Of a stretch of DNA of 64,000 bases, positions 1-8,631 are shown piece by piece. The notes under the pieces are model-generated. The model saw only the letters and a list, made by a program, of their open reading frames with translations. It was not told the origin of the DNA and ran no database searches. Every line of letters begins with the position of its first letter. Positions within the stretch are counted from its first letter, which is position 1. This stretch comes from Marinobacter sediminum (GTDB lineage Bacteria; Pseudomonadota; Gammaproteobacteria; Pseudomonadales; Oleiphilaceae), in assembly GCF_016820575.1 (NCBI RefSeq), contig NZ_JAEMQH010000001.1, positions 62,001-126,000 of the forward strand, in the 5' to 3' direction. A program made the translations under genes and the position numbers.

Positions 1-2
1 AG

Positions 3-272
3 CGCGGTAACATCTCCGTCATTTCCAGCCAACTGGACAGCGAACAAAGCCGGGCTGCGAACATCGAGCGTTCCGGCGGCACCATTCCCGAGTCCATGCT
101 CGAAAAAATCCGGCGCCTGGAATCTCAGATCCGCGATCTCGAACGGGAAATCAGCATCCAGAGCCAGGAAATTGATGAACTCCGGGCCGACTTCGAGGCC
201 GATATCAAGCGCCTTGAACAGGTGACCGGCGAACCCCGAACCCTCACCCTGGACACGTCCAGCGAGCAATAA
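3..272 (+). CDS. C-terminal part of an unrecognised coiled-coil protein (5' end outside window)
   Basis: An open frame runs in from the left edge to a TAA at 270-272 and encodes about 89 residues. The visible part contains a heptad-like stretch (ESMLEKIRRLESQIRDLERE, then a further Glu/Leu/Ile-rich run) typical of a coiled coil, ending in a short polar tail (LDTSSEQ). No catalytic motif is visible and I do not recognise the family. The gene ends into the bidirectional terminator at 312-348 that it shares with the convergent phasin gene. The start and most of the protein lie outside the window. Confidence 0.6.
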   Translation, partial: RGNISVISSQLDSEQSRAANIERSGGTIPESMLEKIRRLESQIRDLEREISIQSQEIDELRADFEADIKRLEQVTGEPRTLTLDTSSEQ

Positions 273-311
273 GGCCAGGCCACGCAAGGCCCTTCAAGAA
301 AGTCCAGACAC

Positions 312-348
312 AAAAAAGGCGGTGGTTTTCAAAACCACCGCCTTTTTT
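312..348. terminator. Bidirectional rho-independent terminator between the edge gene and phasin
   Basis: A perfect inverted repeat (GGCGGTGGTTTT, one-base loop, AAAACCACCGCC) is flanked by A6 on the left and T6 on the right. It can terminate both the rightward edge gene and the leftward phasin gene. Confidence 0.9.
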
Positions 349-386
349 AGTTGCGGCCACCAACTGCCGGTGGCCGCTTCAACGTC

Positions 387-797
387 TTAGGCAGACGCAG
401 TTGTCTTCTTGGCAGCAGCGCCCTTACGCGCTGTGCTCTTGCGTGCAGCCGGCTTCTTGTCGGTTGCAGCAGCTTTGGCGCTTTGAGCAACGCTGGTTAC
501 TTCGTCAGCGGTTTCAGAAACAGCGTCTTGCGCTTCTTTCTCAAGCTTGGCAACCAGGTCGGCTGCGAAGTTACCGAAACGGCTGTTCAGGCTGCGCAGT
601 TGCTCGAACAGGCTGTCGCTGTAGCCGTTGTAACGGGTGCGCAGGCTCTTGACGCTGTATTCACGCGCTTCGGATTCCAGCTTCTCGGCGTAATCAAACG
701 GCTTGGAGGCCAGCTTCTTCTGCTGCTCTTCCGCGGCGTTGATGCCCTTCTCAACGATTTCCTGAATCTGTTCCTGATAGGATTTGAGTTTACCCAT
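387..797 (-). CDS. Phasin family protein (PHA granule-associated) with lysine/alanine-rich tail
   Basis: The 136-residue protein starts at the ATG at 797, preceded by AGGAGAT eight bases upstream; an upstream in-frame ATG at 845 lacks a ribosome binding site. Residues 1-100 are an amphipathic helical phasin-like domain (MGKLKSYQEQIQEIVEKG, then QLRSLNSRFGNFAADLV). The last 30 residues are histone H1-like, with KKPAARKS, TARKG and AAAKKT. Known family role: phasins coat polyhydroxyalkanoate granules, and tails of this kind in PhaF link granules to the nucleoid. DNA binding here is inference. No pha synthase gene lies in the window. Confidence 0.85.
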   Translation of the reverse strand: MGKLKSYQEQIQEIVEKGINAAEEQQKKLASKPFDYAEKLESEAREYSVKSLRTRYNGYSDSLFEQLRSLNSRFGNFAADLVAKLEKEAQDAVSETADEVTSVAQSAKAAATDKKPAARKSTARKGAAAKKTTASA

Positions 798-945
798 GTC
801 TAAATCTCCTGAGGTTTGCCAAAACATTTTTGGTCCAGCGGCCAAGCGTTAAGCGCCCGCCTTCTCTGATCAACGAATGCCAATCTACGGAGAAAAATTA
901 GAATGTTCATACTAAAACCGAACATGGGCGGGATAGCAGTTCTAC

Positions 946-1287
946 CTACCAGCGGAACAGCACCCAGCTGGGCACGAGCATGTCGGATTCGGTTTCCTGA
1001 ATCCAGCCGCCACCGTCTGAGGGCACCAGGTAATACTCGGAGCCAACTTCCGGCACCACCTTGATCTCCATGAGCTGACCGTTTACCCGGTACTCGTAGA
1101 ATACCTCGTTCTCACCGGGACGAATCACAATCTGAGGTCCTTCACTGGTCGGCTGATAGTCCGAAATCACCACCGGTTCGTCGGGCGTCTGGACCAGAGT
1201 GCCATCGAGGGAGCCGCTTTCCTGGGCGATGACGGCACCGGACGAGCAGGCAAGGAGCAAGGCCACCGGACGGGCGAATCGTTTCAT
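946..1287 (-). CDS. DUF2782 family exported protein
   Basis: The 113-residue protein opens with a signal peptide (MKRFARPVALLLACSSGAVIAQ), with cleavage probable after AVIA. The mature part carries the pattern PQIVIRPGEN...YEYRVNGQLMEIKVVP...YYLVPSDG, which I associate with the DUF2782 proteins usually found beside polA in gammaproteobacteria. An in-frame ATG fifteen codons upstream would place residues before the signal peptide, so 1287 is preferred. The gene is divergent from polA with about 90 bases between them. Function is unknown. A short, conserved periplasmic fold is all that can be inferred. Confidence 0.8.
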   Translation of the reverse strand: MKRFARPVALLLACSSGAVIAQESGSLDGTLVQTPDEPVVISDYQPTSEGPQIVIRPGENEVFYEYRVNGQLMEIKVVPEVGSEYYLVPSDGGGWIQETESDMLVPSWVLFRW

Positions 1288-1374
1288 TTTCGTGATACCC
1301 TTTTGCGAATTGAATTCATTACAGAGTTGCACAAGCCAACCAACGCTTCAATCAGAATCCGGACCCCTGTAGAC

Positions 1375-4098
1375 ATGACTGAGCAAAAGACCCCACCCGT
1401 GGTTCTTGTGGACGGTTCGTCCTACCTTTTCCGCGCCTATCACGCACTGCCCCCGCTAATGACCAGCAAGAACCAACCAACCGGCGCGATCAAAGGGGTG
1501 ATCAGCATGCTCCGGCGCCTGGAGCAGGATTTTCCCGGCTCCAAAATGGTGGTGGTGTTCGATGCCAAGGGTAAGACTTTCCGGCACGAGATGTACGACG
1601 AGTACAAGGCCAACCGTCCGCCCATGCCAGACGACCTGGCCTGCCAGATAGCTCCCATCCACGAGATTGTCCAGGCCATGGGCCTACCACTGCTGATCGT
1701 CTCCGGCGTGGAAGCGGACGACGTTATTGGAACCCTGGCTCACGAGGCCACCAGCAAAGGCATTGAGGTGGTGGTCTCCACCGGCGACAAGGACATGGCG
1801 CAGTTGGTTAGCGACCACGTCACGCTGATCAACACCATGACCGAAACCCGCATGGACCGGGACGGTGTGGTGGAGAAATTTGGTGTCACCCCCGAGCAGA
1901 TTATCGACTACCTGGCTCTGGTCGGCGACAAAGTCGACAACATTCCCGGGGTGAACAAGTGTGGCCCGAAAACGGCGGTGAAATGGCTTCAGAGCTACCA
2001 GGACATCGACAACCTGATGGCCCACGCGGACGAGATCAAAGGCAAGATCGGCGAGTACCTGCGGGACGCCACCAAGACCCTGCCCCTGAGCCGCGAGCTG
2101 GCCACAATCAAAACTGACGTTGATCTTGAGTTCGGCCTTGAAGACCTGAAGCTGCGCGAGCAGAAAGACGATGAGCTGCGGGAACTGTTCCAGGAGTATG
2201 AATTCCGCACCTGGGTTGCCGAACTGGAATCCGGCAGCGACTCGGCGGGCAAAGCCGAGGCCCCGAAAGCCCAAAAACCTGCTGTGGAAAAGCGCTACAG
2301 CATCATCACCGACCAAGGTGAGCTGGACACCTGGCTGGAGCGCCTGCGGAAATCAGACCTGTTTGCCTTCGACACCGAGACCACCAGCCTGCGTTACAGC
2401 GAGGCCGAAGTGGTTGGCGTGTCATTCGCCGTCGAACCCGGCGAAGCCGCCTACCTGCCTCTGGGCCACGACTACATGGGCGCCCCGGACCAGCTCGACC
2501 GGGATACTGTGCTGGCACAGCTGAAACCCCTGCTGGAAGACCCGAACCAGGCCAAGGTCGGTCAGAACCTGAAATACGACAAGAACGTGCTGGCCAATCA
2601 CGGCATCACCCTGGAGGGCATTGCCGAAGACACCATGCTGGAGTCGTATGTGCTCAACTCGGTGTCCAGTCGTCACGACATGGACACTCTGGCTCGACAG
2701 TACCTGGACGAAAGCACCACCACCTTCGAATCCATCGCCGGCAAAGGCGCCAAACAGCTCACCTTTAACCAGATCGAACTGGACAAGGCCGGGCCCTATG
2801 CGGCAGAAGATGCCGACATCACCCTGCGCCTGCATCAGGTGCTGACGCCCCAGCTGGAAAAAACCGGCAAACTGGCCTCGGTGTACCGGGACATTGATCT
2901 GCCCCTGGTCCCCGTACTCTCCCGCATGGAGCAGCGCGGCACCCTGATCAATGCCAGCACCCTGAGAAAGCACAGCCAGGAATTGGCCGAGCGTATGGCC
3001 GAACTGGAGCAGGAAGCCCACGAGGTCGCCGGTGAAACTTTTAACCTGGGCTCCCCCAAGCAGCTGCAGGCCATTTTTTACGAGAAGATGGGCCTGCCGG
3101 TCATAAAGAAAACGCCGAAAGGCGCTCCCTCAACCGCCGAGCCTGTGCTGCAAGAGCTTGCCCACGAGCATGAACTGCCGCGGCTGATCCTGGAACACCG
3201 CAGCCTGAGCAAACTCAAGTCAACCTACACTGATACCCTGCCAGAGCTGATCAGCCACCGCACCGGACGGGTCCACACCTCCTATCACCAGGCGGTAACC
3301 GCAACCGGCCGGCTGTCGTCGTCCGAGCCCAATCTGCAGAACATCCCCATACGCAGCGAACAGGGCCGCCGCATCCGCCAGGCCTTCGTGGCACCAGAGG
3401 GTTACAAGCTGTTGGCGGCCGACTACTCCCAGATTGAGCTGCGGATCATGGCGCATCTGTCCGGTGACAAAGGGCTGCTGACCGCGTTCGAAAAAGGCGA
3501 GGACATCCACAAGGCAACCGCGGCAGAGGTGTTCGGAGTTGCGCTGGACGAGGTCTCCGGCGACCAGCGGCGCAGCGCCAAGGCAATTAACTTTGGCCTG
3601 ATCTACGGCATGTCCGCCTTTGGCCTGGCCCGCCAGCTGGATGTTGAACGCAAGGTCGCCCAGGCCTACATCGACAAGTACTTCGAACGCTACCCGGGTG
3701 TCCTCACCTACATGGACAACATCCGCAAACAGGCCCACGACGACGGCTTTGTGGAAACCTTGTACGGACGCCGGCTCTACCTGCCGGAGATCAACGCCCG
3801 CAACAAGCAGCTGCAGCAAGCTGCCGAGCGTACGGCCATTAACGCCCCCATGCAGGGGACGGCCGCCGACATCATCAAACGGGCCATGATCGAGGTGGAG
3901 TCCTGGCTGCTTCGGGACCACGCTGACGACGCCCGCATGACCATGCAGGTGCACGACGAACTGATCCTGGAAGTGAAGGAATCGGCTCTGGACGCGGTCC
4001 GGGAAGGCCTGGTGCAGCGGATGTCTGCCGCCGCCAGCCTGGATGTGCCACTGCTGGTAGAAGCCGGCGTCGGCGACAACTGGGACGAAGCCCACTAA
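1375..4098 (+). CDS. polA: DNA polymerase I
   Basis: The 907-residue protein is close to E. coli Pol I (928). It has an N-terminal 5'-3' flap nuclease domain (residues 1-265, VDGSSYLFRAYHALPP at the start, later GDKVDNIPGV). A 3'-5' proofreading domain follows with an intact DxE motif (D333-T-E335), then the polymerase domain. Polymerase motif A is DYSQIELRIMAHLSGD (D683), motif B is RRSAKAINFGLIYG (K736) and motif C is VHDELILEV (H860-D861-E862). All three activities should be present. It fills gaps in excision repair and removes Okazaki primers. The ATG at 1375 (MTEQKTPP) gives the standard N-terminus; the earlier in-frame start at 1303 overlaps the DUF2782 promoter and is disfavoured. Confidence 0.98.
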   Translation: MTEQKTPPVVLVDGSSYLFRAYHALPPLMTSKNQPTGAIKGVISMLRRLEQDFPGSKMVVVFDAKGKTFRHEMYDEYKANRPPMPDDLACQIAPIHEIVQAMGLPLLIVSGVEADDVIGTLAHEATSKGIEVVVSTGDKDMAQLVSDHVTLINTMTETRMDRDGVVEKFGVTPEQIIDYLALVGDKVDNIPGVNKCGPKTAVKWLQSYQDIDNLMAHADEIKGKIGEYLRDATKTLPLSRELATIKTDVDLEFGLEDLKLREQKDDELRELFQEYEFRTWVAELESGSDSAGKAEAPKAQKPAVEKRYSIITDQGELDTWLERLRKSDLFAFDTETTSLRYSEAEVVGVSFAVEPGEAAYLPLGHDYMGAPDQLDRDTVLAQLKPLLEDPNQAKVGQNLKYDKNVLANHGITLEGIAEDTMLESYVLNSVSSRHDMDTLARQYLDESTTTFESIAGKGAKQLTFNQIELDKAGPYAAEDADITLRLHQVLTPQLEKTGKLASVYRDIDLPLVPVLSRMEQRGTLINASTLRKHSQELAERMAELEQEAHEVAGETFNLGSPKQLQAIFYEKMGLPVIKKTPKGAPSTAEPVLQELAHEHELPRLILEHRSLSKLKSTYTDTLPELISHRTGRVHTSYHQAVTATGRLSSSEPNLQNIPIRSEQGRRIRQAFVAPEGYKLLAADYSQIELRIMAHLSGDKGLLTAFEKGEDIHKATAAEVFGVALDEVSGDQRRSAKAINFGLIYGMSAFGLARQLDVERKVAQAYIDKYFERYPGVLTYMDNIRKQAHDDGFVETLYGRRLYLPEINARNKQLQQAAERTAINAPMQGTAADIIKRAMIEVESWLLRDHADDARMTMQVHDELILEVKESALDAVREGLVQRMSAAASLDVPLLVEAGVGDNWDEAH

Positions 4099-4387
4099 CA
4101 ACGAAGACCTTTGAGCCTTAACCTGGCGCCGGGCCCTCTCCCGGTGCCAGGGACATCCACCAAAACGGGGCAGATGCCGCCAATTTGCACTGAAACAAAG
4201 CGCATTTTTTAACCAGCTCATCCATGCCTCACCTTCGCCCCAACCTTCACACCCTGACTTTCCAGTGACCTCCACGCCTTTCATAGGAAGCGGCACGATA
4301 TTCGCAACGTGAGTCAGGTCGACAGGGCCCAGTCCCAAGGGACCGCGCCCTGCCATGTTGTGACACCCCTATTCCGAGGCCGAAACC
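4099..4387. other. Gene-free interval after polA
   Basis: About 290 bases between polA and the next gene contain the hairpin at 4122-4151 and a T6 tract at 4205-4210. A CCTATTCCGAGG-type purine-rich leader precedes the ATG at 4388. No reading frame with a ribosome binding site is visible. In enterobacteria the Spot 42 RNA gene sits downstream of polA, but I see no clear promoter-plus-terminator pair here, so I do not call an RNA gene. Confidence 0.4.
4122..4151 (+). terminator. GC-rich hairpin after polA
   Basis: CCTGGCGCCGGG and CCCGGTGCCAGG pair across a six-base loop about 25 bases after the polA stop. No T-run follows directly, so intrinsic termination is uncertain. It may instead stabilise the 3' end. 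Confidence 0.5.
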
Positions 4388-4768
4388 ATGACATCCCTGG
4401 CATCTGAACGAAGCTGGCTGCTGGACCCGGGTCTGCTGAAACTGGTTCATCAATGTCGTCGCCTGATCCGCTCCGAATTTGGCGTGAAACTGCACCTGAC
4501 AGAAGAACATCTGGAGCAACAACTGGCGGAATACGCCAGCAAAACCCGCTCTAGCCACCTGACTCGCACCTGGAAAACCCTGCAGGAACAGGTGCCGCAC
4601 TTGTGTGTGGAAACGGAAAGCGAGGAGGAATCAGCGACACCAAAACGACTCTATCGGGGCCAGGAGATTGCTGAAGACAGTCGACAGACGGCAACGGGGC
4701 GCGACTCGGAGGGAGAAGACCTGCCACGGCAGAAGAAAGTCATCTACCGTGGCCAGGTGGTGGGCTGA
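4388..4768 (+). CDS. Hypothetical protein with two YRGQ repeats
   Basis: A 126-residue soluble protein without signal peptide or membrane segment. Residues 1-80 look helical and charged (LLKLVHQCRRLIRSEFGVKL, then LTRTWKTLQEQV). The C-terminal third is acidic and disordered-looking and carries two copies of a short motif, KRLYRGQEI and KKVIYRGQVV, the latter at the extreme C-terminus. YRG motifs occur in DUF4278-type proteins, but the resemblance is only the motif. The gene stands alone between polA and the convergent fadL. I do not recognise the function. Confidence 0.6.
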   Translation: MTSLASERSWLLDPGLLKLVHQCRRLIRSEFGVKLHLTEEHLEQQLAEYASKTRSSHLTRTWKTLQEQVPHLCVETESEEESATPKRLYRGQEIAEDSRQTATGRDSEGEDLPRQKKVIYRGQVVG

Positions 4769-4811
4769 TTGCTTGCTGGGGATTACAAGCTACTGATCAG
4801 CCGGTGATGGC

Positions 4812-6185
4812 TTAAAATGCTTTGCTTACCTGAACGGATGCGCTCCAGGCGCTGAGTTCGTAGGTGCCCTGGTAGTTGGCAGGCGATGACGGCTCAGTCG
4901 GGTTCTGGTGGGTGTATTCGCGATCGTTGACCTCGGCATCATCCTCAAAAATCAGCGTGCCGATCGCCGCGTCGACGGTCCAGCCGTTACGAATATCCTG
5001 CCACTGGGTACCAAGGGTCAGCCAGTGACGGTCCTCGGACGGAATCCGTGCTGTGACATACTGATCCACCGGCGACTCGTCCCAGGCATAACCCGCTTTG
5101 AACGCCCACTGCGGGCTGGCCTGCCAGATACCACCCAGATTGAACTGCCAGGTGTTCTTCCAGCGCTCGGTGATGTGAGTGATGTAGGTGCCCGGCTCCG
5201 ATGAGCGGGTAATTTCGCCGTTGGCTTCCCGGCTGATGATGTCCAGCTCTTCGAACCGGCTCCAACGCGCGTAGGTAGCGCCCGCCAAAACGGTGACTTC
5301 ATCGGTCAACCGATGCCGGGCACCGAAGGTGATGCTCTCCGGAATCGCCAGCGGCACGGTAACTTTCTCATTCAGAGTCGTGGTCTGGGCGTAAGTCGGC
5401 GGCACTGGCACGTCGCTGATCTCCGCGTCTCCCTTCAGCTCCAGCTCGGTACCGGTCTGAGCGGTCAGACCAAACTGGGTACTCTCCGAAAGTTCGTACA
5501 AAAAACCAACCCGGAAAGTCACACCGACATCGTCGCCTTCGATGTCGGCGTAGGGCTCCGGCAAGACCACGGCCGCCGCACCGGCATCATCGCTGAGGTC
5601 CTGGTACCGGCTTAGCCGACCTTCGGCGTACATGATATTGAGCCCCGCCCCCATGGACAGGCCCTGGCCATTGCTCACCGATATCGAGGGCGTGAACGCA
5701 ATGGCGGTCAACTCGGTTTTATCAGCAAAGAACCGGCCGGCGAAATCGTTGTCATAATCGGCGGCTAGCCCGTAGGGGGCATGAATGCCAAAGCCAACGT
5801 CCACGTTGTCGTTCAACTCATGGGTCAGGTAGAAATTCGGCAGCACCGCAGGATCGGCAATGTCACCGCCATCAGTGGCCGGCTGCACAGGTACGGAAGG
5901 ATTTTTTCGGGTAACGGAAATGCTGTCCTGCTTGGACTTGGCATCGATATCCAGCACCGCTGCGCCAAACGACATGTTGGTGCCAGACAACTGGCTCATG
6001 CCGGCGGGGTTGAACAGGACGGTGGTGGCGTTCTCAGGATTGGCGGCCACGCCAGCATTGGCCACACCCATGGCGCTGGCGCTTTGTTCGTTCAGGGAAA
6101 AGCCACCGGCCAGAGCAGTGGCTGGCGCCGTCATGACCGCCAGCGTGGTCAGGCGAATGGCACGGGCAAGCAGTGGGGGTCTCAT
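4812..6185 (-). CDS. fadL: FadL-family outer membrane long-chain fatty acid / hydrocarbon transporter
   Basis: The 457-residue precursor starts at the ATG at 6185, with GGAGATA seven bases upstream. A signal peptide (RAIRLTTLAVMTAPATALA) precedes the mature start GGFSLNEQSASAMGVANAG, the classic FadL N-terminal hatch sequence. The NPA motif follows (TTVLFNPAGMSQLSG). The rest is alternating beta-strand sequence ending in phenylalanine (SVQVSKAF), the usual outer membrane barrel signature. Family members move long-chain fatty acids or hydrophobic hydrocarbons across the outer membrane by lateral diffusion. The substrate here cannot be read from sequence. Acyl-CoA dehydrogenase and thioesterase genes elsewhere in the window fit lipid use. 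Confidence 0.92.
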   Translation of the reverse strand: MRPPLLARAIRLTTLAVMTAPATALAGGFSLNEQSASAMGVANAGVAANPENATTVLFNPAGMSQLSGTNMSFGAAVLDIDAKSKQDSISVTRKNPSVPVQPATDGGDIADPAVLPNFYLTHELNDNVDVGFGIHAPYGLAADYDNDFAGRFFADKTELTAIAFTPSISVSNGQGLSMGAGLNIMYAEGRLSRYQDLSDDAGAAAVVLPEPYADIEGDDVGVTFRVGFLYELSESTQFGLTAQTGTELELKGDAEISDVPVPPTYAQTTTLNEKVTVPLAIPESITFGARHRLTDEVTVLAGATYARWSRFEELDIISREANGEITRSSEPGTYITHITERWKNTWQFNLGGIWQASPQWAFKAGYAWDESPVDQYVTARIPSEDRHWLTLGTQWQDIRNGWTVDAAIGTLIFEDDAEVNDREYTHQNPTEPSSPANYQGTYELSAWSASVQVSKAF

Positions 6186-6292
6186 GTGCAGGTATCTCCG
6201 TAGCAATTTCGCGCGGAGTATACGCAGCACAGCTATCTGGCCTCAAATGCCAAGACTACTCATTCAAGATACTAATAATTAACGACTTTCCT

Positions 6293-7414
6293 CTAATCGT
6301 CCTGAATCGACAACTTATCAACGCTGGACGACAGCTGATCTGCACCCTGAGCATCCGCCCCGAGCTTGATCATCAGGCGCAGGTCGTTGGCAGAATCGGC
6401 ATGGCCCAAGGCATCTTCGTAGGTGATAGAGCCTTCTGCGTAGAGCTTGTACAGGGCCTGGTCGAAGGTCTGCATGCCGGTTTCGTTAGACTTGGCCATC
6501 AGCTCCTTGAGCTTGTGCACCTCGCCTTTGCGAATCATGTCGGCAACCAACGGCGAGTTGATCAGCACTTCAATGACCGCCTTCCGGCCCTTGCCATCCG
6601 GCGTGGGAACCAACTGCTGAGCCACAATGGCCTTCAGGTTCAGGGACAGATCCATCCAGATCTGGTTGTGCTGTTCCGGGGGAAAGAACTGAATAATCCG
6701 ATCCAGCGCCTGGTTAGCGTTGTTGGCGTGCAGGGTGGCCAGGCACAGGTGCCCGGTTTCGGCGAACTGCACCGAGTATTCCATGGTCTGACGGGTGCGC
6801 ACCTCGCCAATCAGGATAACGTCAGGGGCCTGACGCAGGGTGTTTTTCAGAGCCACCTCAAAACTCTCCGTATCGATACCCACCTCGCGCTGGGTCACGA
6901 TGCAGCCCTGGTGCTGGTGCACGAATTCAATCGGATCTTCGATGGAAATTATATGGCCACGACTGTTGCGGTTGCGGTGCCCGAGCATCGCCGCCAGCGA
7001 CGTCGATTTACCGGTACCGGTGGCGCCAACAAACATAATCAGACCGCGCTTGGTCATGGCCAGCTCTTTAATCACCTCAGGCAACGCCAGGTCGTCGATC
7101 TGCGGAATCTTGACCTCAATGCGACGCAGCACCATGCCGCACAGGTTGCGCTGGAAAAAGGCGCTGACCCGGAAACGGCCAATTCCCCGGGCACTGATGG
7201 CGAAGTTGCACTCGTGGGTTTCCTCGAATTCCGCGCGCTGCTTGTCGTTCATCGAACCGTAGACGAATTCCCGGGTCTGCTCCGGTGTCAGGGCATTCTT
7301 GGTCACCGGTAGCACTTTACCGTTCACCTTCATGCTGGGCGGAACGCCCGCGGTGATGAACAGGTCCGAACCGCCCTTTTCGACCATCAAACGCAGCAGC
7401 TTCTCAAATTCCAT
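6293..7414 (-). CDS. pilU: Type IV pilus retraction ATPase PilU
   Basis: The 373-residue protein has the PilT/PilU N-terminal PAS-like fold (MEFEKLLRLMVEKGGSDLFI), Walker A GATGTGKS at 130-137, a DPIEF Asp-box, Walker B VILIGEVR and a His-box region (GHLCLATLHANNA). The C-terminal tail after DALGHADSANDLRLMIKL is longer than in PilT and acidic, which marks PilU. It lies 41 bases downstream of pilT in the same direction, the arrangement known in Pseudomonas. PilU is an accessory retraction motor that works together with PilT at the inner membrane base of the pilus and supports twitching under load. Confidence 0.96.
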   Translation of the reverse strand: MEFEKLLRLMVEKGGSDLFITAGVPPSMKVNGKVLPVTKNALTPEQTREFVYGSMNDKQRAEFEETHECNFAISARGIGRFRVSAFFQRNLCGMVLRRIEVKIPQIDDLALPEVIKELAMTKRGLIMFVGATGTGKSTSLAAMLGHRNRNSRGHIISIEDPIEFVHQHQGCIVTQREVGIDTESFEVALKNTLRQAPDVILIGEVRTRQTMEYSVQFAETGHLCLATLHANNANQALDRIIQFFPPEQHNQIWMDLSLNLKAIVAQQLVPTPDGKGRKAVIEVLINSPLVADMIRKGEVHKLKELMAKSNETGMQTFDQALYKLYAEGSITYEDALGHADSANDLRLMIKLGADAQGADQLSSSVDKLSIQDD

Positions 7415-7455
7415 ATGAACACCTGTGGTTTTTCCTGGTTCTTGTTAGTCGCCGA

Positions 7456-8490
7456 TCAGAAATTGTCTGGCATCTTGGCCTTGGCGCGGGCCGCTTCGCG
7501 TGAAATCAGCCCCTTCTGCAGCAGCCGTTCCAGGCACTGATCCAGGGTCTGCATGCCCAGCGACCCGCCGGTTTGAATCGATGAGTACATCTGGGCAATT
7601 TTGTCTTCGCGGATCAGGTTCCGGATGGCGGAGGTGCCGATCATGATTTCGTGGGCGGCAATCCGGCCACCACCCATTTTCTTCATCAGGGTCTGGGAGA
7701 TAACCGCCTGCAGGGACTCGGACAGCATTGAGCGGACCATGGATTTCTCTTCGGCCGGGAACACGTCAACAACCCGGTCGATGGTCTTGGCCGCTGAGGT
7801 GGTGTGCAGGGTGCCGAAAACCAGGTGGCCGGTTTCCGCCGCCGTTAGCGCCAAACGGATGGTTTCCAGGTCTCGCAGCTCGCCGACCAGAATGATGTCC
7901 GGATCTTCCCGCAGCGCCGAGCGCAGGGCTTCGTTGAAGCCGAGGGTGTCTCGATGCACTTCACGCTGGTTGACCAGGCACTTCTTGGATTCATGTACGA
8001 ATTCGATCGGGTCCTCAATGGTGAGGACGTGTTCATAACGGGTGTCGTTGATGTAGTCCATCATCGCCGCCAGCGTGGTGGACTTACCGGAGCCGGTCGG
8101 CCCGGTGACCAGCACCAGCCCGCGTGGCACCGAGGAGATGTCCTTGAAGGTCTGCCCCATGCCTAGGTCTTCCATGGTCAGAACCTTGGAAGGGATGGTC
8201 CGGAACACAGCACCGGCGCCCCGGTTCTGATTAAAGGCGTTGACACGGAAACGGGCGACCCCGGGAACTTCAAACGAGAAGTCGGTTTCCAAAAATTCCT
8301 CGTAGTCCTTTCGCTGCTTGTCGTTCATGATGTCATAAATCAGCCCGTGCACCTCTTTGTGCTCCATGGGCGGAAGGTTGATACGACGTACATCACCATC
8401 AACGCGAATCATCGGCGGCAGGCCAGCAGAGAGGTGCAAGTCCGACGCACCCTGTTTGGCCGAGAAGGCAAGCAGTTCAGTAATATCCAT
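7456..8490 (-). CDS. pilT: Type IV pilus retraction ATPase PilT
   Basis: A 344-residue hexameric AAA-type ATPase of exact family length. It carries Walker A GPTGSGKS at 130-137, the Asp-box TIEDPIEFVH, Walker B IILVGELRD, the His-box GHLVFGTLHT and the PilT-specific AIRNLIRE motif near the C-terminus. That motif separates it from PilU and PilB. It powers pilus depolymerisation and twitching motility and is first in a pilT-pilU operon divergent from yggS. CATAGGAATCCTCGG just upstream gives an AGGAAT-type ribosome binding site on the coding strand. Confidence 0.97.
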   Translation of the reverse strand: MDITELLAFSAKQGASDLHLSAGLPPMIRVDGDVRRINLPPMEHKEVHGLIYDIMNDKQRKDYEEFLETDFSFEVPGVARFRVNAFNQNRGAGAVFRTIPSKVLTMEDLGMGQTFKDISSVPRGLVLVTGPTGSGKSTTLAAMMDYINDTRYEHVLTIEDPIEFVHESKKCLVNQREVHRDTLGFNEALRSALREDPDIILVGELRDLETIRLALTAAETGHLVFGTLHTTSAAKTIDRVVDVFPAEEKSMVRSMLSESLQAVISQTLMKKMGGGRIAAHEIMIGTSAIRNLIREDKIAQMYSSIQTGGSLGMQTLDQCLERLLQKGLISREAARAKAKMPDNF

Positions 8491-8588
8491 AGGAATCCTC
8501 GGAAGGCTTTTTCTTTTATCCCGGTAGCGTCGGTCCGGCGGATTTCCCGGCGCGGTTCACTTGGCATTTCAGTGACCTGCGGGTAACG

Positions 8589-8607
8589 TGTCACCGTACA
8601 GGTGGCA
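8589..8607. promoter_or_regulatory. Inverted repeat in the pilT/yggS divergent promoter
   Basis: TGTCACC-GTACA-GGTGGCA is a near-perfect dyad (6 of 7 pairs) 25 bases before the yggS ATG and about 100 bases before pilT. It could be an operator for either gene or an RNA hairpin in the yggS leader. I recognise no specific regulator. Confidence 0.35.
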
Positions 8608-8631
8608 CACCGAACGTGGCGATTTCACACT

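Noticed and set aside
3220..4356. Long open frame on the minus strand opposite the end of polA
   Set aside because: It mirrors the highly conserved polymerase domain of polA, reads through the intergenic hairpin and shows no domain or ribosome binding site.
4099..4387. Spot 42/ErsA-like small RNA gene downstream of polA
   Set aside because: The location is suggestive, but the hairpin at 4122-4151 lacks a T-run and the T6 at 4205 lacks a good stem; no paired promoter is visible.
6173..7312. 379-codon plus-strand frame opposite pilU
   Set aside because: It is antisense to a gene with all PilU motifs; the translation is low-complexity and matches the third-position GC pattern of the real gene.
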